This document shows, piece by piece, positions 1 to 7,868 of a stretch of 37,027 nt of DNA. The notes beneath the pieces are model-generated. The model was given only the letters and a program-made list of their open reading frames with translations. It searched no databases and was not told the origin of the DNA. Source of the stretch: Verrucomicrobiota bacterium (lineage in GTDB: Bacteria; Verrucomicrobiota; Verrucomicrobiia; Limisphaerales; JACRJY01); the NCBI GenBank assembly GCA_016235585.1, contig JACRJY010000075.1:1-37027 (forward strand), written 5' to 3'. Position numbers and translations under genes: made by a program. Numbering within the stretch: the stretch's first letter is position 1; each line of letters opens with the position of its first letter.

Positions 1-102
1 GAAAAGGGTCTGCGCCTTGAGCGAGTCGAGGCAGCGCGGCGTCCAGCGCGCGCCGTTGTAATTCAGCACGACGACGCTGATGAGAGGGTGGGGGAGGGTC
101 AT
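1..102 (-). CDS. Family 2 glycosyltransferase, N-terminal fragment (runs off the left edge)
   Basis: Minus-strand reading from an ATG at 102-100 gives 34 residues that match the beginning of GT2 (GT-A fold) glycosyltransferases: a short leader, then the beta-strand/loop ISVVVLNYNG that binds the nucleotide sugar, then RCLDSLKAQT. The catalytic part lies outside the window. GT2 enzymes transfer sugars from nucleotide donors in polysaccharide or glycolipid synthesis. The ATG overlaps the stop (101-99) of an upstream truncated copy of the same N-terminus. The start is chosen because the leader resembles that of the copy starting at 470 and no earlier in-frame start looks better. Confidence 0.75.
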   Translation of the reverse strand, partial: MTLPHPLISVVVLNYNGARWTPRCLDSLKAQTLF

Positions 103-470
103 GGGAACGAAGGGGAAAGAATTGTCCCGAAGCCGCTCTGGTGAATCCAATCCTGGAGAATTCTTTGGCTGCGTTCCCCCTCACCCCGGCCCTCTCCCGC
201 TGGGAGAGGGAGAATCCGTCGAACCGGCGGCGAGGTGCGGACGCGCGTTCGGATTTTGCCGCGCAGCCATTGCTGTCCCCTCTCCCAGCGGGAGAGGGGT
301 AGGGTGAGGGAGAAAAGTGCGGACGAGGCGTTGTCGGCGACGATGATTTCGAGCTGCGGGAAAATGGTCTGCGCCTTGAGCGAGTCGAGACAGCGCGGCG
401 TCCAGCGCGCGCCGTTGTAGTTCAGCACGACAACGCTGATGAGAGGGCAGGGGAGCGTTGGAATACTCAT
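99..470 (-). pseudogene. Truncated duplicate of the GT2 glycosyltransferase N-terminus, fused to a REP-like element
   Basis: The first ~50 residues (leader, ISVVVLNYNG, RCLDSLKAQT, EIIVADNAS) are the start of a GT2 glycosyltransferase and nearly repeat the protein that begins at 102. DNA at 360-449 matches 1-90 at a fixed offset of 359 bases with few differences. Just after VADNAS the reading runs into the palindromic element at 178-310. The rest of the 123-residue frame is a translation of that repeat and unrelated spacer, ending on the ATG of the next copy. I read it as a remnant of a tandem duplication, not a working enzyme; it could still be translated. Confidence 0.7.
178..310. repeat. 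REP-like palindromic element (two inverted arms)
   Basis: Arms at 178-211 and 277-310 are imperfect reverse complements of each other. Each contains a small internal palindrome of the type CTCTCCCGCTGGGAGAG. Similar elements are widespread in bacterial intergenic regions and are usually regarded as REP/BIME-like. Here the element lies in the gap between the two glycosyltransferase N-terminus copies and is read through by the truncated frame. Confidence 0.7.
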
Positions 471-536
471 TCGATCGGGTTTTTTATTGAATGAGATTTG
501 TCTCGGTCACTCGACTTGTCGATTAACAGGCACCGC

Positions 537-1067
537 CTATGCACAGCAATTAGGGCGATAGAATTTTATCATAGCGAGTAACATTGGATTGTCCTCATAT
601 TGGAGCATTATGTTTATCCGCCCTCCACTCTTCATCTTAACGACGGCGCTTGGAACATACCATTGGATGAATGAAATCGATTCGATATCATTTAGCTGAA
701 ATTTTTGCTCTTTTCTTCCTTCACGAACAACAACCCAGTCATTGGAAAAAGTGATTGATGAAGTGGAATAAACTCGCGCAAGCAGCAAACTGAAGCAAAT
801 GGTTGTGATACCACCAACGATCAAAAGTATTCTCCCATGTGGCCAACTCTGTGCAGAATTGAAAAAATACATTCCGAACAAAATTCCGAGACAAGGCCAT
901 ACGTAAGCAAATCTTGAAATTTTGAATTTGGTGTCTTTGAAAGGATATTTTCTAAAAAATTCAGCACGGGACTCAATATTTAGTCGGTGTATTAGCGGCC
1001 AAATAGAAAAAACAATGCCTGCAATGACGACCCCAATCGCTACCGGAGATATGCTTGTTTTCATCAT
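537..1067 (-). CDS. Hypothetical membrane protein, AT-rich
   Basis: A 176-residue protein with hydrophobic stretches near residues 7-25, 53-70 and 80-97, followed by a soluble C-terminal part of beta-strand character (ITFSNDWVVVREG, then a stretch around SISFIQWYVPSAVVKMKSGG) that resembles the PH-like cytoplasmic domain of small bacterial membrane proteins. I do not recognise a named family. It begins ATG-ATG at 1067. Base composition is clearly more AT-rich than its neighbours, and codons ending in A/T are frequent, which suggests recent acquisition. It stands alone between two glycosyltransferase genes on the same strand. Confidence 0.6.
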   Translation of the reverse strand: MMKTSISPVAIGVVIAGIVFSIWPLIHRLNIESRAEFFRKYPFKDTKFKISRFAYVWPCLGILFGMYFFNSAQSWPHGRILLIVGGITTICFSLLLARVYSTSSITFSNDWVVVREGRKEQKFQLNDIESISFIQWYVPSAVVKMKSGGRINIMLQYEDNPMLLAMIKFYRPNCCA

Positions 1068-1133
1068 TCGGCCTTTAGTGTTTACTTAAAACGGCACCAG
1101 AAATGGAGCAAAGTGCTTGTCGAAAATATTTTA

Positions 1134-2234
1134 TCACGTTTTCTTCCCAGCCTGCTTCTCCAGCCAGTCGCACGCCTGCGGCAGCACGACGTTCCAGTGA
1201 AAGGTCTTCGCGCGCTCCCATGCCTGATGCCGCCACGCGGGATATTTCTCCGGCGACTTGAGCGCGGCGGCGAGGGATTGCGCGAGCGACTCCGGCGTCT
1301 CCGCCTCCGACACGAGTCCCGTCTGCTCGTGCAACGTGCTCTCGACCAGTCCGGCGACGGGATAAACTACGGCGGGCGTGCCCATGGCGTTGGCCTCGAT
1401 GACGTTCAACCCCCAGCCTTCGCGCTGCGAGGTGTGCAAAAGGAAATGCGAAGCGCGCAGCAAGTCATCCTTCTCGCGCTCGCCGAGCGGGCCGGTGAAT
1501 TTCACCGAGTCGCCGAGCTGCAATTCACCCGCGAGCCGCTTCAAGTTCTGTTCCTCCTCGCCGCCGCCGATGACGGTGAGTTCGGCGGGAATCTTCATGT
1601 CGCGGAGAACTTTCACCGCGCGAATGGCGTGGTCAATCCGCTTGTTCGGCGCGAGCCGCGAGCAGACGACGAGCTTGAGCGGCGCAGTGAGTTGTTTTTC
1701 CTCCAGACTTGGCAGCGCGACGGTGTGGACGCCGTAGGGAATCATCGTGATGTCGCGCACGCCGTGGGATTGGAGCAGGCGGCGCGTCTCGCCCGATGCC
1801 GTCCAGAATGGAACGCGACGATAAAACCAGTGCGTCCAGCGTTCCTGCCAGCGGCCAATCGTGCTCAACGGCCACAGGTAAAACGCCGACCAGATGGGGC
1901 CGAGCACTTCGTGGATGTAGGCGACGCAGTTGGTGCCGCACCACCACGGCGCATACCACGGGATGCCGTGGTGCTGGTCAATCACGAGGTCGAAGCGCGG
2001 CTGTTGGCGATACCACTTCCGCGCGGCAAGAATGGAACTTCCCATGCCGCCGCCGCGCCGGATGTGGATGCCGTCAATGGTCGTCTCCGGCTTCGCGCCG
2101 GGGAAGTCGTAGGAAAACCAGAAGACCTCGTGCCCGCGCTTGGCGAGCGCGGCGAGATAGCCCTGCGTCACCCGTTCGGCCCCGCCGGCCAGCGGATTCT
2201 CCGGGTCGCGCCAGTTGAGCATCAGGAAACGCAT
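1134..2234 (-). CDS. Family 4 glycosyltransferase
   Basis: A 366-residue GT-B fold glycosyltransferase. The N-terminal acceptor-binding domain starts MRFLMLNWRDPENPLAGGAE, and the glycine-rich turn GGAERVTQGYLAAL is typical of GT4. The C-terminal donor-binding domain has VVCSRLAPNKR near residue 190 and the EX7E-type motif EGWGLNVIE near residue 270, followed by ANAMGTPAVVYPV. GT4 enzymes are retaining transferases using NDP-sugars, often for envelope polysaccharides. The length fits the family. It is transcribed away from the nuo operon and towards the other glycosyltransferase remnants, so the left edge is probably part of a polysaccharide locus. Confidence 0.85.
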   Translation of the reverse strand: MRFLMLNWRDPENPLAGGAERVTQGYLAALAKRGHEVFWFSYDFPGAKPETTIDGIHIRRGGGMGSSILAARKWYRQQPRFDLVIDQHHGIPWYAPWWCGTNCVAYIHEVLGPIWSAFYLWPLSTIGRWQERWTHWFYRRVPFWTASGETRRLLQSHGVRDITMIPYGVHTVALPSLEEKQLTAPLKLVVCSRLAPNKRIDHAIRAVKVLRDMKIPAELTVIGGGEEEQNLKRLAGELQLGDSVKFTGPLGEREKDDLLRASHFLLHTSQREGWGLNVIEANAMGTPAVVYPVAGLVESTLHEQTGLVSEAETPESLAQSLAAALKSPEKYPAWRHQAWERAKTFHWNVVLPQACDWLEKQAGKKT

Positions 2235-2282
2235 GGCGAAAGGGACGTTGTTATGGAGGCTCGCGGGGTTTTAGACAACTTG

Positions 2283-2305
2283 AATTTCGCGGCGTTCGCG
2301 AAATT
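2283..2305. promoter_or_regulatory. Perfect 9-bp inverted repeat in the divergent GT4/nuo spacer
   Basis: AATTTCGCG (2283-2291) and CGCGAAATT (2297-2305) are perfect inverse complements around a 5-base loop. They lie in the 108-bp gap between the divergent glycosyltransferase (start 2234) and the first gene of the nuo cluster (start 2343). A dyad here could be an operator for either side or an RNA hairpin in the nuo leader. No clear -35/-10 pair could be assigned. Confidence 0.35.
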
Positions 2306-2342
2306 GATTTGCACCCGGCGGCGCGGCCGTTAATTTTGGCGC

Positions 2343-2618
2343 GTGGCGACCGGCGCATCAAAAAAGAAAAAGCAGCCCAAGGGACTCATCCTTGGGGTCG
2401 GGCTGGATTCGGACGGCGGCAAGCGCATCACCAAGGGCGAAAACTTCGCGCTCGTCGGCGGCTCGAAGGACACGCACGAGCAGATGACCGAGAAGGTGCT
2501 CAAGATCAACGAGAAGCTGGCGAAGAAGGGCAAGGAGCTCCACGAGGTCACGCGCGAGGAGTTCGACGACATCGCGCACGAAGTCGGCCTGCACCGCCAC
2601 GCCCCGCAGAACAACTGA
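2343..2618 (+). CDS. Conserved small protein at the head of the nuo operon
   Basis: A 91-residue basic, soluble protein starting at GTG. It opens with a lysine-rich segment (SKKKKQPKG), then LILGVGLDSDGGKRITKG, FALVGGSKDTHE and a helical C-terminal part (KVLKINEKLAKKGKELHEV). No catalytic motif or membrane segment is visible. I associate similar small proteins with Verrucomicrobiota and relatives but cannot give a function. The stop lies 3 bp before the nuoA start, so the two are almost certainly cotranscribed. Confidence 0.7.
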   Translation: MATGASKKKKQPKGLILGVGLDSDGGKRITKGENFALVGGSKDTHEQMTEKVLKINEKLAKKGKELHEVTREEFDDIAHEVGLHRHAPQNN

Positions 2619-2621
2619 CTC

Positions 2622-2999
2622 ATGGACGCCAGCTATTCGCCCGAGCAATTCATCACGGTGTTCACCATCGCCGGGGCGGGATTCGCCATCGGGCCGTTGA
2701 TTCTCGCCTGGTTGTGGGCGAAATTCTTCTCCCCGCCAAAGCCCGGCGAGAGCAAGAACGCCACCTACGAATGCGGTCTTGAATCCAAAGGCGACGCCTG
2801 GGTGCAGTTCAAGTCGGAGTATTATCTCTACGGCATCATCTTCCTCATCTTCGACGTGGAGACGATTTTCCTTTTCCCGTTCGCGGTCGCGTTCGGCGGG
2901 CTGTCGGTCGGAGCGTTCGTGGCGATGATGGTTTTCCTCCTCCTGCTGGCCGAAGGGCTGGTGTGGGCGTGGACGAAGGGTGTGCTGAACTGGAAATAA
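2622..2999 (+). CDS. nuoA: NADH-quinone oxidoreductase subunit A
   Basis: A 125-residue complex I membrane subunit (ND3 family). Three transmembrane helices are visible, near residues 10-34, 67-90 and 95-118. Between TM1 and TM2 lies the conserved cytoplasmic loop with KPGESKNATYECGLESKG; its cysteine is the conserved ND3 loop cysteine near the quinone site. The loop leads into FDVETIFLFP in TM2, where the acidic pair is family-typical. It forms part of the membrane-arm heel with NuoH/J/K. The ATG at 2622 directly follows the stop of the preceding small gene. Confidence 0.95.
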   Translation: MDASYSPEQFITVFTIAGAGFAIGPLILAWLWAKFFSPPKPGESKNATYECGLESKGDAWVQFKSEYYLYGIIFLIFDVETIFLFPFAVAFGGLSVGAFVAMMVFLLLLAEGLVWAWTKGVLNWK

Positions 3000-3077
3000 A
3001 TTACGAATTTCAAATTGTGAATGGCCTGCGAACTCCACAGCGATGCGCCATTCGAAATTCATGATTCGAAATTGCAA

Positions 3078-3689
3078 ATGGACGACGGCCTCAAAAGCGA
3101 ACTGCAAAAGCAGGGCATCTACGTGGTGAAGCTCGAGGAGCTTTACAACTGGGGCCGCAAGAATTCCGTGTGGCCGCTCTCCTTCGGCCTCGCCTGCTGC
3201 GCCATCGAGATGATCGCCGCCAGCATGGCGCGCTGGGATCTCGCCCGCTTCGGCGCGGAAGTCTTCCGCCCCTCGCCGCGCCAGGCGGATCTGATGATCG
3301 TCGCCGGCACGGTGACGAAGAAAATGGCGCCACAGGTCGTGCGCCTCTACAACCAGATGCCGGAGCCGAAATACGTCATCGCGATGGGCGCGTGTGCGAT
3401 TTCCGGCGGGCCGTTCAAGCAGGGCTACAACGTGCTCAAGGGCATTGACCGCTACATCCCGGTGGACGTGCACATTCCCGGCTGCCCGCCGCGGCCCGAG
3501 GCGCTGCTGCACGCGTTCATGACGTTGCAGAAGAAGATCGATGAGCAGAAGCTCACCGGCCCGAACCGCCCGCGGCATCTCGTTGCGGATGCACCGAGCG
3601 AGTTTCCCATCCCCCAGTTTGGCGAGCACGACCTCGTGCCGCCGAAGAATCCGAACGTGTGGAAGCCGGCGGTCGTGGTGCGCGGTTAA
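3078..3689 (+). CDS. nuoB: NADH-quinone oxidoreductase subunit B
   Basis: A 203-residue peripheral-arm subunit carrying the terminal 4Fe-4S cluster N2, which passes electrons to quinone. The tandem cysteines in [10 protein letters not shown] (residues 40-41) plus those in GACAISGG and PGCPPRPE are the N2 ligands. An in-frame ATG at 3021 would add 19 residues (222 aa), but that stretch is built from near-repeated spacer sequence (ATTCGAAATT and similar), so the ATG at 3078 is preferred. The C-terminal ~45 residues beyond the usual core are polar. It lies between nuoA and nuoC with 10 bp before nuoC. Confidence 0.95.
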   Translation: MDDGLKSELQKQGIYVVKLEELYNWGRKNSVWPLSFGLACCAIEMIAASMARWDLARFGAEVFRPSPRQADLMIVAGTVTKKMAPQVVRLYNQMPEPKYVIAMGACAISGGPFKQGYNVLKGIDRYIPVDVHIPGCPPRPEALLHAFMTLQKKIDEQKLTGPNRPRHLVADAPSEFPIPQFGEHDLVPPKNPNVWKPAVVVRG

Positions 3690-3699
3690 GAAGTGTCCG

Positions 3700-4353
3700 A
3701 TGGAAACTTTGGAGCAAATCAAAGCCCGCGCCGAGACCGCCGTTCCCGGCGCGCGGCTGGAAATCATCCGCAACGACTCGCCGAGCGCGCAGCATTCGTT
3801 GCTCGTGGACAACGCGCACGCCTTCGCCGTCGCCCAGTTTCTCCGTGATGACGCGCAACTTCGCCTCGACTACTGCTCCAACGCCACCGGTTTGGATTGG
3901 CCAGAACTCGAACTCACCGAAAAGGTGAAAGTGAAAAAGCTCGTGGACGGCGTGGAGAAGGAAGTCGAGGAAGTGAAGAAGACCAAGCGCCCCGGCCATC
4001 TCGAAGCGGTGTATCATCTCTACTCGATGGCGTTGAAGCACGGGCCGGTCATCCTGCGGATGCGCACCGAAGACCGCGCGGAGAAGAACCATCTGCCATC
4101 GCTCACGCCGCTGTGGCGCAGTTGTGAATTCCAGGAGCGCGAGATTTTCGACCTCTACGGTATCGTCTTCGATGGCCATCCCGACCTGCGCCGCATTTTG
4201 ATGTGGGACGAGTTCAAGGATTTTCCGATGCGGAAGGATTACGTCGAGCCGGATGACTACGAATATGAGCCGACGCCGCACGATGAGGTGCTGGAGAAGG
4301 CGAAGCAGCACCGCCCGCTGTCCAGCGCGGTTGACAAAGACGGAGTTAAGTAG
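3700..4353 (+). CDS. nuoC: NADH-quinone oxidoreductase subunit C
   Basis: A 217-residue 30-kDa-type subunit of the complex I connecting module that packs against NuoD. The family signature is the region SLTPLWRSCEFQEREIFDLY followed by GIVFDGHPDLRRILMWDEF and FPMRKDY. A charged lysine/glutamate-rich stretch near residues 75-100 (VKVKKLVDGVEKEVEEVKK) appears to be an extra loop relative to the enterobacterial protein. The ATG at 3700 is chosen because upstream in-frame sequence overlaps the nuoB C-terminus in another frame. NuoC and NuoD are separate here, not fused. Confidence 0.93.
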   Translation: METLEQIKARAETAVPGARLEIIRNDSPSAQHSLLVDNAHAFAVAQFLRDDAQLRLDYCSNATGLDWPELELTEKVKVKKLVDGVEKEVEEVKKTKRPGHLEAVYHLYSMALKHGPVILRMRTEDRAEKNHLPSLTPLWRSCEFQEREIFDLYGIVFDGHPDLRRILMWDEFKDFPMRKDYVEPDDYEYEPTPHDEVLEKAKQHRPLSSAVDKDGVK

Positions 4354-4364
4354 GAGAAAAAGCC

Positions 4365-4580
4365 ATGACGAAAGATGAAATCAAGCTGCGCCTGAATCAG
4401 CGCCCCTTTCGCCCCTTCAAGGTCAAGGTCGCCGGCGACGGTGAATACGAAGTTCCCACCGGCGACCACGCCCACATTCATCCCAATGGTCGGCTGCTGT
4501 TCGTCCACCTTGATTCCGGCGGCACGGCGATCATTGACGTTCCACTCATCACGTCAGTCCATATCAAAGAGGTCGCCTGA
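4365..4580 (+). CDS. Small hypothetical protein between nuoC and nuoD
   Basis: A 71-residue soluble protein. It starts [22 protein letters not shown] and continues with an alternating beta-like pattern ([17 protein letters not shown], then LLFVHLDSG and [15 protein letters not shown]). An AGGAG-type ribosome-binding site lies just upstream of ATG 4365 (TAGGAGAAAAAGCC). I associate this small beta-rich family, with its opening of the form RPFRPF, with orphan genes in Verrucomicrobiota and Planctomycetes, function unknown. It interrupts the normally contiguous nuoC-nuoD pair, with 11 bp after nuoC and 17 bp before nuoD. Confidence 0.65.
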   Translation: MTKDEIKLRLNQRPFRPFKVKVAGDGEYEVPTGDHAHIHPNGRLLFVHLDSGGTAIIDVPLITSVHIKEVA

Positions 4581-4597
4581 ATTTATCCGAGCGATTG

Positions 4598-5782
4598 ATG
4601 GCACCGGAAATTTCCACTGGCGAAAGGCCGCCCCGCAGCTACGAGGTCGTCCCCAAGACCGCGCCCGATGGCACGCCGCTTGAAAGCGACCTCCTTGAAA
4701 TCGCGATGGGGCCACAGCACCCGTCCACGCACGGCGTCTTCCGCATGGACGTGACGCTCGACGGCGAGACGGTCGTGAAACTCAAGCCCGTCTTCGGCTA
4801 CCTCCACCGTAACCACGAGAAGATAGCCGAGAACGTCAGTTATCTCGGCTCGATGCCCTACACGGATCGGCTCGATTACTTCTGCTCGCTCACGAACAAC
4901 TGGGCCTACGCGCTCGCCGTCGAAAAACTCGCCGGCCTGCAGGTGCCGGAGCGCGCGGAATACATCCGCATCATCACGGGCGAGTTGACTCGCCTCCTCA
5001 ATCACTCCTGTGCCGTGGGCTTTCTCCTGCAGGACATGGGCGCGCTCGGCACGCCGCTGATGTATGCCTTTCGCGAGCGCGAGAAGATTCTCGACCTCTT
5101 CGAGTCGCTCACCGGCGCGCGGATGATGTGCAACTACATGAGGTTCGGCGGCTGCCGCGTGGATTTACCCGCGGGCTGGCTGGAAGCGACGAAAGAAATT
5201 GTCGGGGACTATGGCCGCTTCCTCGACGAGTTCGAGACGCTGCTTTCCGGCAACGAGATTCTCATGGCCCGCACGCAGGGCGTCGGCCAGCTCTCCGCCG
5301 AACTCGCCGTCAACGCCGGCATCACCGGTCCGATGCTGCGCGCCAGCGGCGTGGACTACGACCTCCGCAAGGTGGACAAATACGGCATCTACGACCGCTT
5401 CTCGTTCCGCGTGCCGCTCGGTGATCACGGCGACGTATTCGACCGTTACATGATTCGCGTGCTGGAGATGCGCGAGTCCATCAAGATTTTGCAGCAGGCG
5501 CTGAAGGACATTCCCGCGGGGCCGATCATTGACCCGAAATCGAAGCTCCGTGCCTTCAAACCCAAGGCCGGCGAAGCCTACGGGCGCATCGAATGTCCCA
5601 AGGGTGAACTCGGCTTCTACCTCATCAGCGACGGCGGACCGAACCCGTATCGCTACCGCGTCCGTCCCCCCAGCCTCATCAACCTCACCATCCTCGAAGA
5701 CATGTGCCTCGGCCACAATGTCGCCGACGTGGTGATCATCTTGGGCAGTGTGGACATTGTGCTTGGGGAAGTGGATCGATGA
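4598..5782 (+). CDS. nuoD: NADH-quinone oxidoreductase subunit D
   Basis: A 394-residue 49-kDa-type subunit that forms the quinone-reduction pocket with NuoB. The motif [13 protein letters not shown] near residue 32 carries the quinone-site histidine loop. [36 protein letters not shown] and the C-terminal [17 protein letters not shown] are all family-typical. The evolutionary relation to NiFe-hydrogenase large subunits is known, but the hydrogenase cysteines are absent, as expected for complex I. ATG 4598 is preferred over the TTG one codon upstream. An 83-bp spacer with a palindromic repeat separates it from nuoI. Confidence 0.95.
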   Translation: MAPEISTGERPPRSYEVVPKTAPDGTPLESDLLEIAMGPQHPSTHGVFRMDVTLDGETVVKLKPVFGYLHRNHEKIAENVSYLGSMPYTDRLDYFCSLTNNWAYALAVEKLAGLQVPERAEYIRIITGELTRLLNHSCAVGFLLQDMGALGTPLMYAFREREKILDLFESLTGARMMCNYMRFGGCRVDLPAGWLEATKEIVGDYGRFLDEFETLLSGNEILMARTQGVGQLSAELAVNAGITGPMLRASGVDYDLRKVDKYGIYDRFSFRVPLGDHGDVFDRYMIRVLEMRESIKILQQALKDIPAGPIIDPKSKLRAFKPKAGEAYGRIECPKGELGFYLISDGGPNPYRYRVRPPSLINLTILEDMCLGHNVADVVIILGSVDIVLGEVDR

Positions 5783-5789
5783 AAAGACG

Positions 5790-5857
5790 AGACACGAATT
5801 TCACAGATTTTCACGAATTGAATTCCGAATCCGTGTCAATTCGTGTAATCCGTGTCT
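5790..5857. repeat. Imperfect palindromic spacer element between nuoD and nuoI
   Basis: The left part (5790-5820) and the right part (5837-5857) are imperfect inverse complements: AGACAC and CACGAATTG at the left, CAATTCGTG and GTGTCT at the right. The element fills the nuoD-nuoI spacer. It belongs to the same style of 'cacgaattt/ccgtgt' palindromes seen elsewhere in the window. Confidence 0.5.
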
Positions 5858-5865
5858 AAATATTT

Positions 5866-6534
5866 ATGCTCGGCACCGGCATCCTCAAAGGCATGGTCGA
5901 AACGGCGAAAAATTTCGCCGGCAGCTACGTTTCCGACGAGCGCCTCACCACCGTCGAGTATCCCGAGCAACGCCAGAAGCTCGCCGAGAACACGCGCCAG
6001 TTTCCCTTCCTCGTTTTCGATGGCAACGATCCCAAGGCCGGCCTGCGCTGCGTCGCCTGCCAGATTTGCGAGAAGGAATGTCCGCCGCAGTGCATCTTCA
6101 TCGAGAAGAGCAAGGACAAGAAACCCGACCACCTCGGCAAGCCGCAGCTTTACCCGGCGCGCTTCGACATCGACATCTCCGTCTGCATGAGCTGCCAGAT
6201 TTGCGTCGAGGTCTGCCCATTCGAGGCGATCAAGATGGATACCGAGTTTGAACTGAGCACCGACAACCGCTTCGGCGGCCTGCTCTTCAACCGCGACCAA
6301 CTCGCCAAGTCCAACGCGCACTACAACAAGATTCACCCGACCGAGGCCGCCGAAGTGGACGCCAAGCGCGCCGACGAGAAGGTGAAGGCCGAGGCAAAAG
6401 CCAAAGCGGACGCCGAAGCGAAGGCGAAGGCGGCTGAGGCTGCCAAGGTTTCTGCTGCCGCTCCGAAGCCTGCCGCCCCGGCTCCTGCTCCCGCAGCAAC
6501 TCCCGCCCCTGCGGCGAAACCCAATCCCGCATGA
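5866..6534 (+). CDS. nuoI: NADH-quinone oxidoreductase subunit I, with extended C-terminus
   Basis: A 222-residue ferredoxin-like subunit with two 4Fe-4S clusters (N6a/N6b) that relay electrons towards NuoB. The cluster motifs are CVACQICEKECP and CMSCQICVEVCP, each C-x2-C-x2-C-x3-CP. The core ends near residue 150. The remaining ~70 residues are low complexity: an alanine/lysine/glutamate helix (KVKAEAKAKADAEAKAKAAE) followed by an alanine/proline tail ending in PAAKPNPA. Such a tail is not needed for cluster binding and may be an interaction or linker segment. Its stop overlaps the nuoH start (ATGA at 6531), indicating translational coupling. Confidence 0.94.
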   Translation: MLGTGILKGMVETAKNFAGSYVSDERLTTVEYPEQRQKLAENTRQFPFLVFDGNDPKAGLRCVACQICEKECPPQCIFIEKSKDKKPDHLGKPQLYPARFDIDISVCMSCQICVEVCPFEAIKMDTEFELSTDNRFGGLLFNRDQLAKSNAHYNKIHPTEAAEVDAKRADEKVKAEAKAKADAEAKAKAAEAAKVSAAAPKPAAPAPAPAATPAPAAKPNPA

Positions 6535-7733
6535 GCGCCGAGGCCATCGACCAGATCTTCATCACGCTCAAGCACGCCATCCTCGGCTGGCTTGCTCCGT
6601 ATCTGCCGGACTGGCTGATGCCGATTGTTTCCGCGGTGCTTTCCATCACGCCCATCCTGATGGTCTTCCCGCTCGTCTTTGCGCTCACGACGGTCGTGGA
6701 ACGAAAAGTTCTCGGGCGCATTCAAAACCGACCCGGACCCAATCGCGTGGGCATCCCGCTCACGAACATCCGCTTGGCGGGCTTCGGCCAGTTCATCGCC
6801 GACGGTATCAAGGCGCTTATCAAGGAAGACGTCGTCCCGCGCAATGCCGACAAGGTCGTGCATTTCCTCGCGCCCATCGCGCTCGTCATCCCGGTGCTGC
6901 TCGCCTACTCGGTGTTGCCCATCGGCAAGAACATGACCGCGCTCGATCTCGATTCCGGCGTGCTCTTTTTCTTCGCGGTCGGTTCGGCGACGGAATTGAG
7001 CGTCTTCATGGCCGGCTGGTCGAGCCGCAACAAATACGCGTTGCTCGGCGCCATGCGCGCCATCGCGCAGATGGTCAGCTACGAACTCCCGCTCGTGCTC
7101 TCCACAGTCGGCGTCATCATGATGACCGGCACGCTCTCGACGGCGAAGATCGTCGACGCTCAAGCCGGCGGCTTCTGGCACTGGCACGCGGCCACGCCGT
7201 GGGGCTTCGCGGCCTTCTTCCTCTTCCTCATCGCCGCCACGGCCGAAGCGAATCGCACGCCGTTCGACCTGCCCGAGGCCGAGTCGGAAATCATCGCGGG
7301 CTACTTCACGGAATACAGCGGGTTCAAGTTCGCGCTCTTCTTCCTCGGCGAATACCTCGGCCTGTTCGCGATGAGCGGACTCGGCATCACGCTGTTCCTT
7401 GGCGGCTGGCACGCGCCGTTGCCTGCGCTCGAAGTCGTGCCGTCGTGGATCTGGTTTTTCCTGAAGCTCGGCGTGTTCATCCTGTTCTTCATCTGGCTGC
7501 GCGGCACGTTTCCGCGCCTGCGCATGGACCAGCTCATGAACCTCGCGTGGAAATTCATGGTGCCGCTCACACTCATCACCATCGTCGCTGCCGGCGTGTG
7601 GCGTTTCATGGACCCCGGCGCAACGCGCTGCCTCACCGTCACCGCGATGATCGTGGTGCCGTATCTCCTGTTGAGCAACGCGCTCTACACCGCCCGCGGC
7701 GTGGGCAAACGGACGTATCGCTATGCGGAGTGA
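6531..7733 (+). CDS. nuoH: NADH-quinone oxidoreductase subunit H
   Basis: A 400-residue integral membrane subunit (ND1 family) lining the quinone chamber at the junction with the peripheral arm. Hallmarks are ERKVLGRIQNRPGPNRVG near residue 60, FIADGIKALIKED, the SYELPLVLS helix, and the charged loop ANRTPFDLPEAESEIIAGYFTEYSG with its acidic residues. About eight or nine hydrophobic helices can be seen. The length is somewhat greater than the usual ~330 residues because of an extended N-terminal helix and periplasmic loops. It overlaps nuoI by 4 bp. Confidence 0.95.
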   Translation: MSAEAIDQIFITLKHAILGWLAPYLPDWLMPIVSAVLSITPILMVFPLVFALTTVVERKVLGRIQNRPGPNRVGIPLTNIRLAGFGQFIADGIKALIKEDVVPRNADKVVHFLAPIALVIPVLLAYSVLPIGKNMTALDLDSGVLFFFAVGSATELSVFMAGWSSRNKYALLGAMRAIAQMVSYELPLVLSTVGVIMMTGTLSTAKIVDAQAGGFWHWHAATPWGFAAFFLFLIAATAEANRTPFDLPEAESEIIAGYFTEYSGFKFALFFLGEYLGLFAMSGLGITLFLGGWHAPLPALEVVPSWIWFFLKLGVFILFFIWLRGTFPRLRMDQLMNLAWKFMVPLTLITIVAAGVWRFMDPGATRCLTVTAMIVVPYLLLSNALYTARGVGKRTYRYAE

Positions 7734-7748
7734 AGTGAATCCATTTTC

Positions 7749-7832
7749 CGGAGCGCGGCTGCGTGCGAAGCACCAGCCGCAGCAACTCCGCGCGCGCGCT
7801 GCGGCTGGGTCTGCGACCACAGCCGCGCTCCG
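7749..7832. repeat. Nested double-stem palindromic element between nuoH and nuoJ
   Basis: The outer arms CGGAGCGCGGCTG (7749-7761) and CAGCCGCGCTCCG (7820-7832) are a perfect 13-bp inverted repeat. Inside them, CCAGCCGCAGC (7773-7783) and GCTGCGGCTGG (7798-7808) form a second perfect 11-bp stem. Direct repeats of ATTCCGC follow up to about 7862. The element fills most of the 135-bp nuoH-nuoJ gap and would form a strong RNA structure within the operon transcript. Confidence 0.75.
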
Positions 7833-7868
7833 ATTCCGCATTCCGCACTCCGCATTCCGCGTTTCTGC

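Noticed and set aside
1113-2333. Long plus-strand open frame opposite the GT4 gene
   Set aside because: It is arginine-rich, has no family features, and lies antisense to a clear glycosyltransferase; it is a shadow frame of GC-rich DNA.
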